From the NCBI RefSeq assembly GCF_014200575.1, contig NZ_JACHBZ010000011.1, forward strand, positions 1-64,000: 64,000 nt of DNA, written 5' to 3'. This document shows, in pieces, positions 42,210 through 51,269 of the stretch. Source of the stretch: Mucilaginibacter saanensis (GTDB lineage Bacteria > Bacteroidota > Bacteroidia > Sphingobacteriales > Sphingobacteriaceae). The translations under genes were made by a program, and so were the position numbers. The notes below the pieces were generated by a model. The model saw nothing but the letters and a program-made list of their open reading frames with translations, was not told where the DNA came from and searched no databases. Every line of letters begins with the position of its first letter. Position 1 is the first letter of the stretch.

Positions 42210-43460
42210 TTATACCAGGTATTCAAACAAAGTCCTGTCTTTATTCAACTCAATAACGGTAAAGCGATGAGCTAACATGCGTTTTAGCAATGCCGGGTAG
42301 TCATCTGCCGATTTCAATTCGATACCTACCAGGGCAGGGCCGTTTTCTTTATCGTTTTTCTTGATAAACTCGAACCGGGTAATATCATCATGCGGACCCA
42401 ATACATTGGTCACAAATAATTTCAACGCACCCGGACGCTGCGGAAAGCGTACAATAAAATAGTGCTTCAAGCCTTCGTACAGCAAAGATTTTTCTTTTAT
42501 CTCCTGCATACGGGCAATATCGTTGTTACCACCGCTTACAATACAAACTACCTTTTTGCCTTTTATCTTATCCTTACAGGCATCCAATACAGCTACAGAC
42601 AGCGCACCAGCCGGTTCAACTACAATAGCATCCTCGTTATATAGTTTTAATATTGTGGTACAAACTTTCCCTTCGGGTACCAGCAGCATATCATCAAGCA
42701 CCTCGCGGCAAATATCATAGGTTAATGCACCTACGCGTTTTACTGCGGCACCATCAACAAAACGGTCAATCTCTGGCAGGGTAATAGGTTCGCCATGTTC
42801 CATAGCCTTAAGCATGGATGGAGCACCTTCTGGTTCAACGCCTATTAAATAAACACCCGGTACCTGTTGCTTTAAATAAGTTCCGGTACCGGCAGCTAAA
42901 CCACCACCGCCAATAGGCATAATTACAGCTTCAACATCGGGCAAATCCTGCAGTATCTCTACACCAACAGTTCCCTGGCCTTCAATAATACGGTAATTAT
43001 CAAATGGCGGGATAAAGGTCATCTCGTGAGCTTCGGTATAAGCCAGAGCTTCGCGGAGGCAATCATCAAAGGTATCGCCGGTCAAAACCAGTTCCACGCT
43101 TCCGTGACCATGCATTTCTGTTTGGGTAACTTTTTGTTTCGGTGTAATTTCGGGCATAAAAATTACGCCTTTAGTACCCAACGCGTTGCAGCTAAAGGCT
43201 ACACCCTGTGCGTGGTTACCCGCGCTGGCACAAACCACACCGCGGCTTAATTCTTCTGCAGTTAGCTGGCTAATCATATTGTAAGCACCGCGCAATTTGT
43301 ATGAACGTACAATTTGCAGGTCCTCACGTTTCAGGTATACTTCACAATCATATTTGGCCGACAGGCCGGCATTATATTCAAGCGGCGTACGTTTTACAAC
43401 GCTTTTAAGACGTTCATAAGCCGAGTCAAAATCGAGCTGATTTTTAGTTTCAGTTTGCAT
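42210..43460 (-). CDS. ilvA: Threonine ammonia-lyase
   Basis: 416 aa. The PLP lysine K55 is in SYKLRGAYN, the glycine-rich PLP phosphate loop is IGGGGLAAG, and SAGNHAQGVAFSC is also typical. A C-terminal ACT-like domain (about 325-416, HYFIVRFPQRPGALKLF) would bind isoleucine or valine. It deaminates threonine to 2-oxobutanoate for isoleucine. It is the last gene of the cluster; its ATG is 2 bp after the leuA stop, implying coupled translation. Confidence 0.95.
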   Translation of the reverse strand: MQTETKNQLDFDSAYERLKSVVKRTPLEYNAGLSAKYDCEVYLKREDLQIVRSYKLRGAYNMISQLTAEELSRGVVCASAGNHAQGVAFSCNALGTKGVIFMPEITPKQKVTQTEMHGHGSVELVLTGDTFDDCLREALAYTEAHEMTFIPPFDNYRIIEGQGTVGVEILQDLPDVEAVIMPIGGGGLAAGTGTYLKQQVPGVYLIGVEPEGAPSMLKAMEHGEPITLPEIDRFVDGAAVKRVGALTYDICREVLDDMLLVPEGKVCTTILKLYNEDAIVVEPAGALSVAVLDACKDKIKGKKVVCIVSGGNNDIARMQEIKEKSLLYEGLKHYFIVRFPQRPGALKLFVTNVLGPHDDITRFEFIKKNDKENGPALVGIELKSADDYPALLKRMLAHRFTVIELNKDRTLFEYLV

Positions 43461-43462
43461 TA

Positions 43463-44632
43463 TTAGTTTTTTACCAGCTTATAGGCTGTTACTAAACCTA
43501 ACAGATCGGTGTCGTTTATATCCAGCTTCACATCTGCAAGGGTTAAAAAGTTGTTATATACTTCGGCCAGTTCTTCTTTATCAAGATTATAGCCCAGGCG
43601 CTCCAAATGGAATTTAAGTGCGTGCCTGCCGCTGCGTGCGGTAAGTACGATACTTGCACTCGGAAAGCCTACATCCTCGGGCCTGATAATCTCATAGTTT
43701 TCGCGGTTTTTCAGGAAACCATCCTGATGAATACCTGAACTATGGGCAAAAGCATTGCTGCCAACGATAGCCTTATTAGGCTGTACCGGCATACGCATTT
43801 GTGTACTGATCATGCGGCTCAGCTCAAAAAAGTTTTTGGAGTTGATGTTGGTATGCAGGCCCAGCACCTGGTGTGTTTTCAGGATCATAACAACCTCCTC
43901 AATAGAGGTATTACCTGCACGTTCGCCGATGCCGTTAATAGTACCTTCAATTTGGCGTGCACCATTTTGCAAGCCTGCAATGGAGTTGGCAGTAGCCAAA
44001 CCAAGGTCATTATGGCAATGTACAGAAATGATGGCCTTATCAATGTTTTTTACGTTCTCTTTCAGGAAGCGGATCTTGCTGCCATACTGGTCAGGCAGGC
44101 AATAGCCATTGGTATCCGGGATATTAACTACGGTAGCACCTGCTGCAATTACAGCCTCAACCATTTTAGCCAAATACTCCACATCGGCACGGCCGGCATC
44201 TTCGGCATAAAACTCAATATCTTCAACTGCACGTTTGGCATACTTAACGGCTTCAACGGCACGTTCCAGTATTTCCTCACGGGTGCTGTTAAACTTATGC
44301 TTAATATGCATATCAGACGAGCCTATACCTGTATGTATACGCGGATGTTTAGCATATTTTAATGACTCGATAGCGGCATCAATATCACCTTTGTTGGCCC
44401 TGGTAAGTGCACATACAGTTGGCTCTTTTACTGCCTTTGAAATTTCAACAACACTGTTAAAATCGCCCGGACTTGAAACCGGAAAGCCTGCTTCAATAAT
44501 ATCCACGCCCAGCAGCTCCAGTTCTTTTGCTATCTCAATCTTTTCGGGGGTTGTTAACTGGCAACCCGGTACCTGCTCGCCATCGCGGAGCGTAGTATCA
44601 AAAACATAAACGCGGTTGGGATCGTGTAACAT
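43463..44632 (-). CDS. leuA: 2-isopropylmalate synthase, short form
   Basis: 389 aa. The DRE-TIM barrel start [11 protein letters not shown], the metal site HCHNDLGLA and the [13 protein letters not shown] segment are complete. The C-terminal leucine-binding domain (about 120 aa in full-length enzymes of around 510 aa) is missing, with only a short helical tail ending TAYKLVKN. No remnant follows, since ilvA begins 2 bp later, so this is a natural short enzyme, not a frameshift. It is expected to be insensitive to leucine feedback. Commits 2-ketoisovalerate to leucine synthesis. Confidence 0.93.
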   Translation of the reverse strand: MLHDPNRVYVFDTTLRDGEQVPGCQLTTPEKIEIAKELELLGVDIIEAGFPVSSPGDFNSVVEISKAVKEPTVCALTRANKGDIDAAIESLKYAKHPRIHTGIGSSDMHIKHKFNSTREEILERAVEAVKYAKRAVEDIEFYAEDAGRADVEYLAKMVEAVIAAGATVVNIPDTNGYCLPDQYGSKIRFLKENVKNIDKAIISVHCHNDLGLATANSIAGLQNGARQIEGTINGIGERAGNTSIEEVVMILKTHQVLGLHTNINSKNFFELSRMISTQMRMPVQPNKAIVGSNAFAHSSGIHQDGFLKNRENYEIIRPEDVGFPSASIVLTARSGRHALKFHLERLGYNLDKEELAEVYNNFLTLADVKLDINDTDLLGLVTAYKLVKN

Positions 44633-44661
44633 ATCTTTTTTTGTTTTTTAATTTTTTGTTT

Positions 44662-44793
44662 GTATCAAGTAGCGAGTATCAGGTATCAAGACCGATTCGT
44701 TTACTTTTTACTCAATTCATTTCGTTATCTGTAAGTATCTCAAATCAAAACAGTTAAAATGTCTTGATACTTGACACAAATTACTTGCTACTT
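44662..44793. repeat. TGATACTT-family palindromic element upstream of leuA
   Basis: The left arm GTATCAAGTAGCGAGTATC (to 44692) pairs with GTCTTGATACTTGACACAA and TTACTTGCTACTT (44761-44793). It lies between the methyltransferase stop (44797) and leuA start (44632) and fills the gap. Confidence 0.9.
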
Positions 44794-44796
44794 AAG

Positions 44797-45552
44797 CTAT
44801 TCTTTAATGGCCACAAACCTTAGCCTTTTATAATCGGCATACCATTGGCCGCCTTCGTTATAATGGGGTGCAAGCCTTTGTGTTATTTCGGCTAATATTT
44901 GTTGCTTTTCATCATCAGGAATGCCTTCCAGATATTGCGCGCCAAACACGGTTACCCATTTAGCTACACCCTGGTCGCCATCCTGTAGTGGAGTTTTACG
45001 GTCAAAATGAGCCATAAAAGTTACCCGGAAACCATGCTCTTCCAACTTGGTAGCATACTCAGCAACCGACGGAAAATACCATATTTTTGCATCAGCCTGT
45101 TGCTGGTAACCATGATTTTGCAGTACCAGCCGGGTAGCCTCAATTAAACGGGCCATATTATCTTTACCACCCATTTCGGCCACAAAACGGCCTCCATGTT
45201 TCAGGCTGTTATAAACACTGCGTAATGCACCATTTTGATCATGTACCCAATGCAGGGCAGCATTTGAAAACACGGCATCGTATTTATCATCCGTAAAAAA
45301 GTCGGCAGCATTTTCAACTGCAAAATCAACCTCCGGATATTTTTCTTTTGCCTGCGCAATCATATCTGGTGACAGGTCGGTACCTTTTACTTTGGCGCCT
45401 TTATTTTGTATTTGCTGCGTCAAGTCGCCGGTACCACAACCCAGGTCAAGTATATATTCACCAGGTTTAACATCCAGTAACTCCAGCACACTCTCGCCGT
45501 ATTGGGCTACAAAGGCGTGTTTTTGGTCGTACAAATCAGCGTTCCATTTCAT
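44797..45552 (-). CDS. Class I SAM-dependent methyltransferase
   Basis: 251 aa. The SAM-binding motif is ILDLGCGTGDLTQQI (about 34-48), followed by DLSPDMIAQAKEKYP (acidic residue for ribose) and VFSNAALHWV, a pattern like trans-aconitate 2-methyltransferase (Tam). It sits within the leucine genes between leuB and leuA, where it is not needed for known biosynthesis. It may methylate a carboxylate such as isopropylmalate or aconitate, which is only an inference from family similarity and position. Confidence 0.87.
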   Translation of the reverse strand: MKWNADLYDQKHAFVAQYGESVLELLDVKPGEYILDLGCGTGDLTQQIQNKGAKVKGTDLSPDMIAQAKEKYPEVDFAVENAADFFTDDKYDAVFSNAALHWVHDQNGALRSVYNSLKHGGRFVAEMGGKDNMARLIEATRLVLQNHGYQQQADAKIWYFPSVAEYATKLEEHGFRVTFMAHFDRKTPLQDGDQGVAKWVTVFGAQYLEGIPDDEKQQILAEITQRLAPHYNEGGQWYADYKRLRFVAIKE

Positions 45553-45655
45553 ATTAACCCCCTCTAAATCTCCCCCAAAGGGGACGACTTTTTGTTTTAA
45601 ACTTATAACTCCAATATTTAAAGCCCTCTCCTTTAGGCGAGGGTTGGATGGGGTT
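45553..45655. repeat. Palindromic element between leuB and the methyltransferase gene
   Basis: It starts AACCCCCTCTAAATCTCCC and ends GCCCTCTCCTTTAGGCGAGG with ATGGGGTT. This is the same family as 35354-35462 in reverse orientation; the arms are conserved and the A/T-rich centre is not. It directly abuts the leuB stop. Confidence 0.75.
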
Positions 45656-46732
45656 CTACAAATATTCCAGCACCTTTTGGCCCATGGCCGTGGTACCTAA
45701 AATTTTGCTCTTATCGGTATTGGCATCAGCAATATCGCCGGTGCGGTAACCGTCTTTAAGTGCTTTATCAATTGCCGATGTGATCAGCTTAGCTTCTTCT
45801 TTTAATCCGAAGCTGATTTCAAGCATTAATGCTACTGATAGTATAGATGCCAGCGGATTGGCTTTATCCTGCCCGGCAATATCATGTGCCGAACCATGGA
45901 TAGGCTCAAAAAAGCCGGTACCATCACCAATTGATGCCGAGGCCAGCATACCCATTGAACCTGCAATTTGCGATGCCTCATCAGTTAAAATATCACCAAA
46001 AAGGTTGGCGGTTAATACCACATCAAACTTTTTAGGGTTTTTAACCAGTTGCATGGCGGCATTGTCAATAAACATGTGTTCGGTTTCAACCTCCGGATAG
46101 TTTTTGGCAATTTCCTGTACCACCTCGCGCCACAGGCGTGATGCTTCCAGTACGTTTGCCTTATCAACAGAGCATAACCTTTTGCCGCGTACCATCGCTG
46201 CTTCATAAGCTTTAATGGCAATGCGCTCTACCTCGTAACGTGAGTAGATCATCAGGTCAGACGCGGTGTTGCGATCCTCACTGCGTTTTTTCTCGCCAAA
46301 GTAAACATCACCGGTTAATTCCCGGAAAAAAAGAATGTCGGTTCCTTTCAGTATCTCCGGTTTCAGGCTTGATGCATCCAGCAGCTCATCAAACAGCATG
46401 ATAGGGCGCAGATTAGCGTACAAACCAAGCTCCTTGCGTATTTTTAATAAACCCTGCTCCGGGCGTACCTTTGCAGACGGATCGTTATCATATTTAATGT
46501 GACCGATGGCGCCAAATAGAATGGCATCACTGGCTTTTGCTTTAGCCAAAGTTTCGTCAGGTAACGGATTGCCGGTAGCTTCAATACCTGCATGACCCAT
46601 CAGGGCTTCATCAAAACTAAATTCGTGGCCAAATTTTTGGCCAATTGCTTCCAGTACGGCCTTACCCCAGGTTGTTACTTCGGGCCCGATGCCATCACCG
46701 GGTATTACTAATATGTGTTTTTTAATTCCCAT
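45656..46732 (-). CDS. leuB: 3-isopropylmalate dehydrogenase
   Basis: 358 aa from the ATG at 46732. The open frame runs to 46831, but that part is a palindromic element (encoding MFQDPSGHAG...), so the start at MGIKKHILVIPGDG is preferred. It oxidises and decarboxylates 3-isopropylmalate with NAD+. Signature motifs are IPGDGIGPEV, LRKELGLYANLRP, the substrate-binding ELTGDVYFG and EPIHGSAHDIAG. Part of the leu genes, after leuD. Confidence 0.96.
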   Translation of the reverse strand: MGIKKHILVIPGDGIGPEVTTWGKAVLEAIGQKFGHEFSFDEALMGHAGIEATGNPLPDETLAKAKASDAILFGAIGHIKYDNDPSAKVRPEQGLLKIRKELGLYANLRPIMLFDELLDASSLKPEILKGTDILFFRELTGDVYFGEKKRSEDRNTASDLMIYSRYEVERIAIKAYEAAMVRGKRLCSVDKANVLEASRLWREVVQEIAKNYPEVETEHMFIDNAAMQLVKNPKKFDVVLTANLFGDILTDEASQIAGSMGMLASASIGDGTGFFEPIHGSAHDIAGQDKANPLASILSVALMLEISFGLKEEAKLITSAIDKALKDGYRTGDIADANTDKSKILGTTAMGQKVLEYL

Positions 46733-46748
46733 TTGTTCTTTTAAATAC

Positions 46749-46845
46749 GTCATGCCGAATTTGTTTCGGCATTTCACTTGAAATAATAGGGTGCTAAGCA
46801 TCCCGGCATGTCCTGAGGGATCCTGAAACAAGTTCAGGATGACTT
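46749..46845. repeat. Palindromic element between leuD and leuB
   Basis: CGTCATGCCGAATTTGTTTCG (key CGTCATGCCGAA, 46749-46773) faces GATCCTGAAACAAGTTCAGG...ACTT (46819-46845), an imperfect inverted copy. Inner words GGGATCC and CCCGGCATG add symmetry. It ends 2 bp from the leuD stop. Confidence 0.7.
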
Positions 46846-46847
46846 AA

Positions 46848-47438
46848 TTATTTAGCTTCTTCAAACTCCTCAATTAATTCTTTTTTGCTCAGGATGTAGT
46901 CAATATCATCATAGCCATTGGTCATGCAGGCTTTTTTGTAAGGATTAACTTCAAATGTTTCCTGCTCGCCGGTAGCCACAATTTTAATAAACTGATCAAC
47001 CAGGTCAATTTCAACTACCGTGTGCTGATCGGCATCAACGGCGTCAAATATTTTCTTTAAAAAATCATCGCTCACCTGTACCGGTAACAAGCCATTATTA
47101 AGCGCGTTACCTTTAAATATATCGGCAAAAAAGCTGCTAACAACAGCATCAAAGCCATAATCGGCAATGGCCCAGGCGGCGTGCTCACGGCTGCTGCCGC
47201 AACCAAAGTTTTTGCCGGCAACCAGTATTTTGCCGCTAAAGTTTGGATTGTTAAGTACAAAGTCCTCTTTGGGAGCATTGTTCTCATCAAAACGCCAGTC
47301 GCGAAACAGGTTATTACCAAAACCCTCGCGGGTTGTGGCCTTTAAAAAACGTGCAGGGATGATCTGGTCTGTATCGATATTTTCGATAGGCAGGGGCACC
47401 ACACTGGTTTGTATATGTTTAAATATTTTGGTTGCCAT
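46848..47438 (-). CDS. leuD: 3-isopropylmalate dehydratase small subunit
   Basis: 196 aa, usual length. The swivelling domain begins with [16 protein letters not shown] and contains [17 protein letters not shown] (key residues GCGSSREHA). It pairs with LeuC to isomerise 2- to 3-isopropylmalate. leuC is upstream with the small ABM gene in between; the ABM stop and leuD start are 6 bp apart. Confidence 0.96.
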   Translation of the reverse strand: MATKIFKHIQTSVVPLPIENIDTDQIIPARFLKATTREGFGNNLFRDWRFDENNAPKEDFVLNNPNFSGKILVAGKNFGCGSSREHAAWAIADYGFDAVVSSFFADIFKGNALNNGLLPVQVSDDFLKKIFDAVDADQHTVVEIDLVDQFIKIVATGEQETFEVNPYKKACMTNGYDDIDYILSKKELIEEFEEAK

Positions 47439-47444
47439 CTTTTT

Positions 47445-47783
47445 TTAGATTTGAGATGTTTGATAGGAAACAGAGGGGCTTGCGGCACCCGCTATCTCTG
47501 TATCTTTATAATGTTCAACAGTAGGGAAAGGATCATAAAAATGATGTAATAAAGCTTTCCACTCCTGGTATTCTTTTGATTGTCTGAAGCCTACGGTATG
47601 ATCAGTTAATGTTTCCCACTCAACCAGCAGTATGTACCGGCTTTCGTTTTCAATACATTGCTTAAGCTGATGGCTGATATACCCTGTCATTTTTGATATG
47701 ATGGCCTGAGCCTTTGAAAACGCTTTCACAAAAGCATCTTGCTGGCCCGGTATCACATTTAAAATGGCAACTTCTAATATCAT
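47445..47783 (-). CDS. ABM-domain (antibiotic biosynthesis monooxygenase-like) protein
   Basis: 112 aa. Residues about 1-95 form an ABM/dimeric alpha-beta barrel fold: ILEVAILNVIPGQQDAFVK, YISHQLKQCIENESRYILLVEWE and HTVGFRQSKEYQEWKALL. Such proteins range from quinol monooxygenases to heme-degrading enzymes, and the substrate cannot be told from sequence. It lies between leuC and leuD, 6 bp from leuD, and so is co-expressed with leucine synthesis. Why is unclear. Confidence 0.85.
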   Translation of the reverse strand: MILEVAILNVIPGQQDAFVKAFSKAQAIISKMTGYISHQLKQCIENESRYILLVEWETLTDHTVGFRQSKEYQEWKALLHHFYDPFPTVEHYKDTEIAGAASPSVSYQTSQI

Positions 47784-47792
47784 GTTATTTTC

Positions 47793-47880
47793 TTTCGTTA
47801 TTGCGGGGAACGAAGCAATCGCGAACCTTGCATATTAGCTTGGTATAGTTCGCGATTGCCACGCTACGCTCGCAATGACA
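47793..47880. repeat. TCATTGCGAG-family palindromic element between leuC and the ABM gene
   Basis: TTTCGTTATTGCGGGGAACG...CGCGAAC (47793-47826) faces GTTCGCGATTGCCACGC...CAATGACA (47848-47880). It is related to the element at 38733-38820 in inverted orientation. Confidence 0.87.
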
Positions 47881-47888
47881 TAGTTTTA

Positions 47889-49313
47889 TTAACTTACTAA
47901 TTCTGATTCAGACGATTTCAGAAACTCACGTATATCCGTTACCCTGCCGGTAATAGCCGATGCTGCCGCGGTTAGCGGGCTGGCCAGGAAAGTACGGGAG
48001 TTTGGTCCCTGCCTGCCTTCGAAATTACGGTTGGAGGTAGATACGCAATATTTACCTGCTGGTATTTTGTCCTCGTTCATCCCCAAACATGCGCTGCATC
48101 CTGGTTCGCGAAGCGGGAAACCGGCTTCGTCAAATATCTTGTCCAAACCTTCGCGGATGGCTTGTTCCTGTACCTGTTTTGATCCTGGAACTACCCATAC
48201 GGTAACGTTATCTGCCTTGTGTTTGCCTTTTACAAACTCGGCTACCTGGCGCAGATCCTCAATGCGCGAGTTGGTGCAGCTGCCGATGAAAACATAATCA
48301 ATTGGTTTGCCCAATAGTTGTTCATCATCATGCAGGCCCATGTAGTCAAGGGCTTTTTTGTATGATCCCTGCTCTTTTGTTTCAAATGAGGCTGTTTCAG
48401 GAACATGTTGTGTAACACCAATGCCCATGCCGGGGTTTGTTCCGTAGGTGATCATTGGTTCAATGTCTTCGGCTTTAAAGGATAATACTTCATCAAACTG
48501 AGCATCTGCATCAGAGTATAAAGTTTTCCAGTAAGCTACTGCTTTATCCCACTCTTCGCCTTTAGGGGCAAATTCGCGGCCTTTTACGTATTCAATAGTT
48601 GTTTGGTCGGGAGCAATTAAACCACAGCGTGCACCCATTTCAATACTCATGTTACAGATGGTCATACGGCCTTCCATGCTTAACGCACGGATGGTATCGC
48701 CGGCATACTCCACTGCATAACCTGTACCGCCTGCGGCCGAGATTTTTGAAATGATGTACAGGATGATATCCTTGGCGCCAACACCGTTTTGCAAGGTGCC
48801 GTTCACTTCAATCTTCATGCGTTTTGGGCGCGATTGAAGTAAACACTGGGTTGCCATTACCTGCTCAACCTGCGAAGTGCCAATACCAAACGCTATGGCA
48901 CCAAAAGCGCCGTGTGTTGATGTATGGCTATCGCCGCAAACATAAGTGCCTCCCGGGCGTGTAATGCCCAATTCAGGACCTATTACGTGCACTATACCCT
49001 GGAAAGGGTGACCTAAGCCATATAGCTCAATACCAAATTCTGCACAGTTTTTGGTGAGCATATCAACCTGGTAGCGGGAAAGTTCTTCTTTGATGGGGAG
49101 ATGCTGATCAATTGTAGGAACGTTATGATCTGCAGTGGCCACTGTTTGCTTTGGCCTAAAAACCGGTAAGCCTCTTGTACGCAAACCATCAAAAGCCTGC
49201 GGACTGGTTACTTCGTGTATGAAATGTGTGTCGATGTATAAAATATCAGGAAAACCCTCGTTGCTACTGACGACGTGTGCATCCCAAATTTTATCAAATA
49301 ATGTTTGTCCCAT
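47889..49313 (-). CDS. leuC: 3-isopropylmalate dehydratase large subunit
   Basis: 474 aa, usual length. The 4Fe-4S ligands are C in [10 protein letters not shown] and the pair in [31 protein letters not shown] and [13 protein letters not shown] are also typical (key residues GDSHTSTHG). Works with LeuD. The upstream gap to ilvC is filled by a TGATACTT-family palindrome. Confidence 0.97.
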   Translation of the reverse strand: MGQTLFDKIWDAHVVSSNEGFPDILYIDTHFIHEVTSPQAFDGLRTRGLPVFRPKQTVATADHNVPTIDQHLPIKEELSRYQVDMLTKNCAEFGIELYGLGHPFQGIVHVIGPELGITRPGGTYVCGDSHTSTHGAFGAIAFGIGTSQVEQVMATQCLLQSRPKRMKIEVNGTLQNGVGAKDIILYIISKISAAGGTGYAVEYAGDTIRALSMEGRMTICNMSIEMGARCGLIAPDQTTIEYVKGREFAPKGEEWDKAVAYWKTLYSDADAQFDEVLSFKAEDIEPMITYGTNPGMGIGVTQHVPETASFETKEQGSYKKALDYMGLHDDEQLLGKPIDYVFIGSCTNSRIEDLRQVAEFVKGKHKADNVTVWVVPGSKQVQEQAIREGLDKIFDEAGFPLREPGCSACLGMNEDKIPAGKYCVSTSNRNFEGRQGPNSRTFLASPLTAAASAITGRVTDIREFLKSSESELVS

Positions 49314-49323
49314 GTTTTTTAAA

Positions 49324-49465
49324 GTATCAAGTAGTTAGTATCAAGTATCAAGTAATTTGCGTAAGTGTACCTTGATACATGGTACAGGTATATCATTATA
49401 ATATCAAGTAGTTAGTATCAGTCGCAAATCAAAAGTCCTGATACTTGATACTAACTACTTGATAC
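49324..49465. repeat. TGATACTT-family palindromic element between ilvC and leuC
   Basis: The left arm GTATCAAGTAGTTAGTATC (49324-49355) pairs with CTGATACTTGATACTAACTAC (to 49465). A second left-type copy lies within, at about 49402-49421. It fills nearly the whole gap from leuC (49313) to the ilvC stop (49471). Confidence 0.9.
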
Positions 49466-49470
49466 TTACC

Positions 49471-50529
49471 TTACGCTTCTACAACCTGGTTTTCAGGGCG
49501 TAAGCTGCGTACAGTTTTACCTGCCTGCCATATTTCGCTTTCGCGTAATTCTTTTAATTCCGCGTCTAATTTTTCGCGGTAATCTGGCTGGCTGTTTAAG
49601 TCAATTGAACGTTGTGACTCTTTACCGGTAGCAACGCTGTTATATAATTCTTCAAATACTGGTTTAGTAGCATCACGGAATTTTTTCCACCAATCCAAAG
49701 CACCACGTTGTGCTGTAGTTGAGCAATTGGCATACATCCAATCCATACCGTTTTCAGCAACTAATGGCATTAATGATTGAGTTAATTCTTCAACAGTTTC
49801 GTTAAATGCTTCAGACGGAGAGTGACCGTTGGTGCGCAATACTTCATATTGAGCAGCAAAAATACCCTGGATACAACCCATCAGTGTACCACGCTCGCCA
49901 GTTAAATCGCTATATACTTCTTTTTTGAAGTTAGTTTCAAACAGGTAACCGCTACCTACAGCAATACCTAATGAAATTACACGGTCAAAAGCTTTACCGG
50001 TAGCATCCTGGAAAATAGCGTAGCTTGAGTTTAAGCCACGGCCCTGTAAAAACATGCGGCGTAATGAAGTGCCTGATCCTTTAGGGGCAACCAAAAATAC
50101 GTCAACATCAGCAGGAGGAACGATGCCTGTTTGCTCGTTAAAAGTGATACCAAAACCATGAGAAAAGTATAATGCTTTACCAGGAGTTAAGTGTTTTTTA
50201 ACAGTTGGCCATAATGCAATCTGAGCTGCATCACTTAATAAGTAGCAAATTACAGTTCCTCTTTCTAAAGCTTCTTCAATTTCAAAAAGTGTTTCGCCGG
50301 GTACAAAGCCGTCGCTTACTGCTTTATCCCAAGTTTTGGTGCCTTTACGCTGACCAACAATTACATTGATGCCATTGTCTTTTTGGTTTAATGCCTGGCC
50401 CGGACCTTGAACGCCATAGCCAATTACTGCTACAACTTCGTCTTTTAATACTTCCTGAGCTTTTGCTAAAGGGAACTCCTCGCGGGTTACTACGTTTTCT
50501 TCAGTTCCGCCGAAATTTAATTTTGCCAT
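49471..50529 (-). CDS. ilvC: Ketol-acid reductoisomerase
   Basis: 352 aa, a class I-length enzyme with a slightly longer C-terminus. The NADPH-binding loop is VIGYGVQGPGQALNQ (about 35-49), the metal-binding region includes DLTGERGTLMG and the second Glu in ETVEELTQSLMP. It converts acetolactate and acetohydroxybutyrate to the dihydroxy acids. It lies downstream of ilvN after a 108-bp gap with no strong hairpin. Confidence 0.96.
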   Translation of the reverse strand: MAKLNFGGTEENVVTREEFPLAKAQEVLKDEVVAVIGYGVQGPGQALNQKDNGINVIVGQRKGTKTWDKAVSDGFVPGETLFEIEEALERGTVICYLLSDAAQIALWPTVKKHLTPGKALYFSHGFGITFNEQTGIVPPADVDVFLVAPKGSGTSLRRMFLQGRGLNSSYAIFQDATGKAFDRVISLGIAVGSGYLFETNFKKEVYSDLTGERGTLMGCIQGIFAAQYEVLRTNGHSPSEAFNETVEELTQSLMPLVAENGMDWMYANCSTTAQRGALDWWKKFRDATKPVFEELYNSVATGKESQRSIDLNSQPDYREKLDAELKELRESEIWQAGKTVRSLRPENQVVEA

Positions 50530-50637
50530 TGTTTTGTTTATTTTATTGATTACACCGGTGTTTTAATGATTTCACCGATTTTATTTAAAGTTTAAATTTA
50601 TAATTTTTAAAGAGTTTTAACCTTTCGGTATTCTCTC

Positions 50638-51243
50638 TTACATGGTAAATACTTTTTGACCCTGGTTCAGGTATTCGTTTTCGATAACATCCTCACCTGG
50701 TTCCAGTCTTTCAAACTCGCGTAGTTTGCGGTTAAAACCATCGCTATCTTTAATAATAGCTACACGTGCACTGCGTACAAACTCAATAAGGCCAAAAGGC
50801 TGTAAAATGCTGATCAGGTTATCGGTTTCTTCGCGGTGGCCTGTGGTTTCAAATACGGTGTAATCTTTACGGATCACTACCGCACGGGCTCCGTTTTCGC
50901 GCAGCAGGCGTTCAACACTTACCTTTTCGGCAATTACATCGGTTGATACCTTATATAACGCTAATTCCTGCCAAATAACATCCTCGTTGGTATGATAGTA
51001 CACTTTTAATACCTCTACCTGTTTTTCAATCTGGCGGGTTAATTTACGTACTACTTCTTCCGACTCGTTGATCACGATATTAAAACGGTGGATACTCTCT
51101 ATTTCTGATGGAGAAGTATTCAGGCTGTCAATATTGATTTTACGGCGTGTAAATATAATAGCTATCCGGCTCAATAAACCAATCTGGTTTTCGGTATAAA
51201 CCGTGATGTTAAATTCCTGTTTCTCTGTATCTTGATTGCTCAT
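50638..51243 (-). CDS. ilvN: Acetolactate synthase small subunit
   Basis: 201 aa. An ACT domain (about 12-85, FNITVYTENQIGLLSRIAIIF with key NQIGLLSRI) and a C-terminal domain confer valine feedback inhibition on IlvB. Typical ilvN C-terminal features are present (FETTGHREETDNLISILQPFG). It starts 26 bp after the ilvB stop, in the usual ilvB-ilvN-ilvC order. Confidence 0.96.
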   Translation of the reverse strand: MSNQDTEKQEFNITVYTENQIGLLSRIAIIFTRRKINIDSLNTSPSEIESIHRFNIVINESEEVVRKLTRQIEKQVEVLKVYYHTNEDVIWQELALYKVSTDVIAEKVSVERLLRENGARAVVIRKDYTVFETTGHREETDNLISILQPFGLIEFVRSARVAIIKDSDGFNRKLREFERLEPGEDVIENEYLNQGQKVFTM

Positions 51244-51269
51244 GACTGTTTTGTTAAAGTTTTGGGGCC

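Noticed and set aside
43463..43465. LeuA truncated by frameshift or nonsense mutation
   Set aside because: ilvA starts 2 bp after the stop, leaving no room for a lost C-terminal domain.
46733..46831. Extended leuB start at 46831
   Set aside because: The extension is palindromic repeat DNA; MGIKKHILVIPGDG at 46732 is the expected N-terminus.
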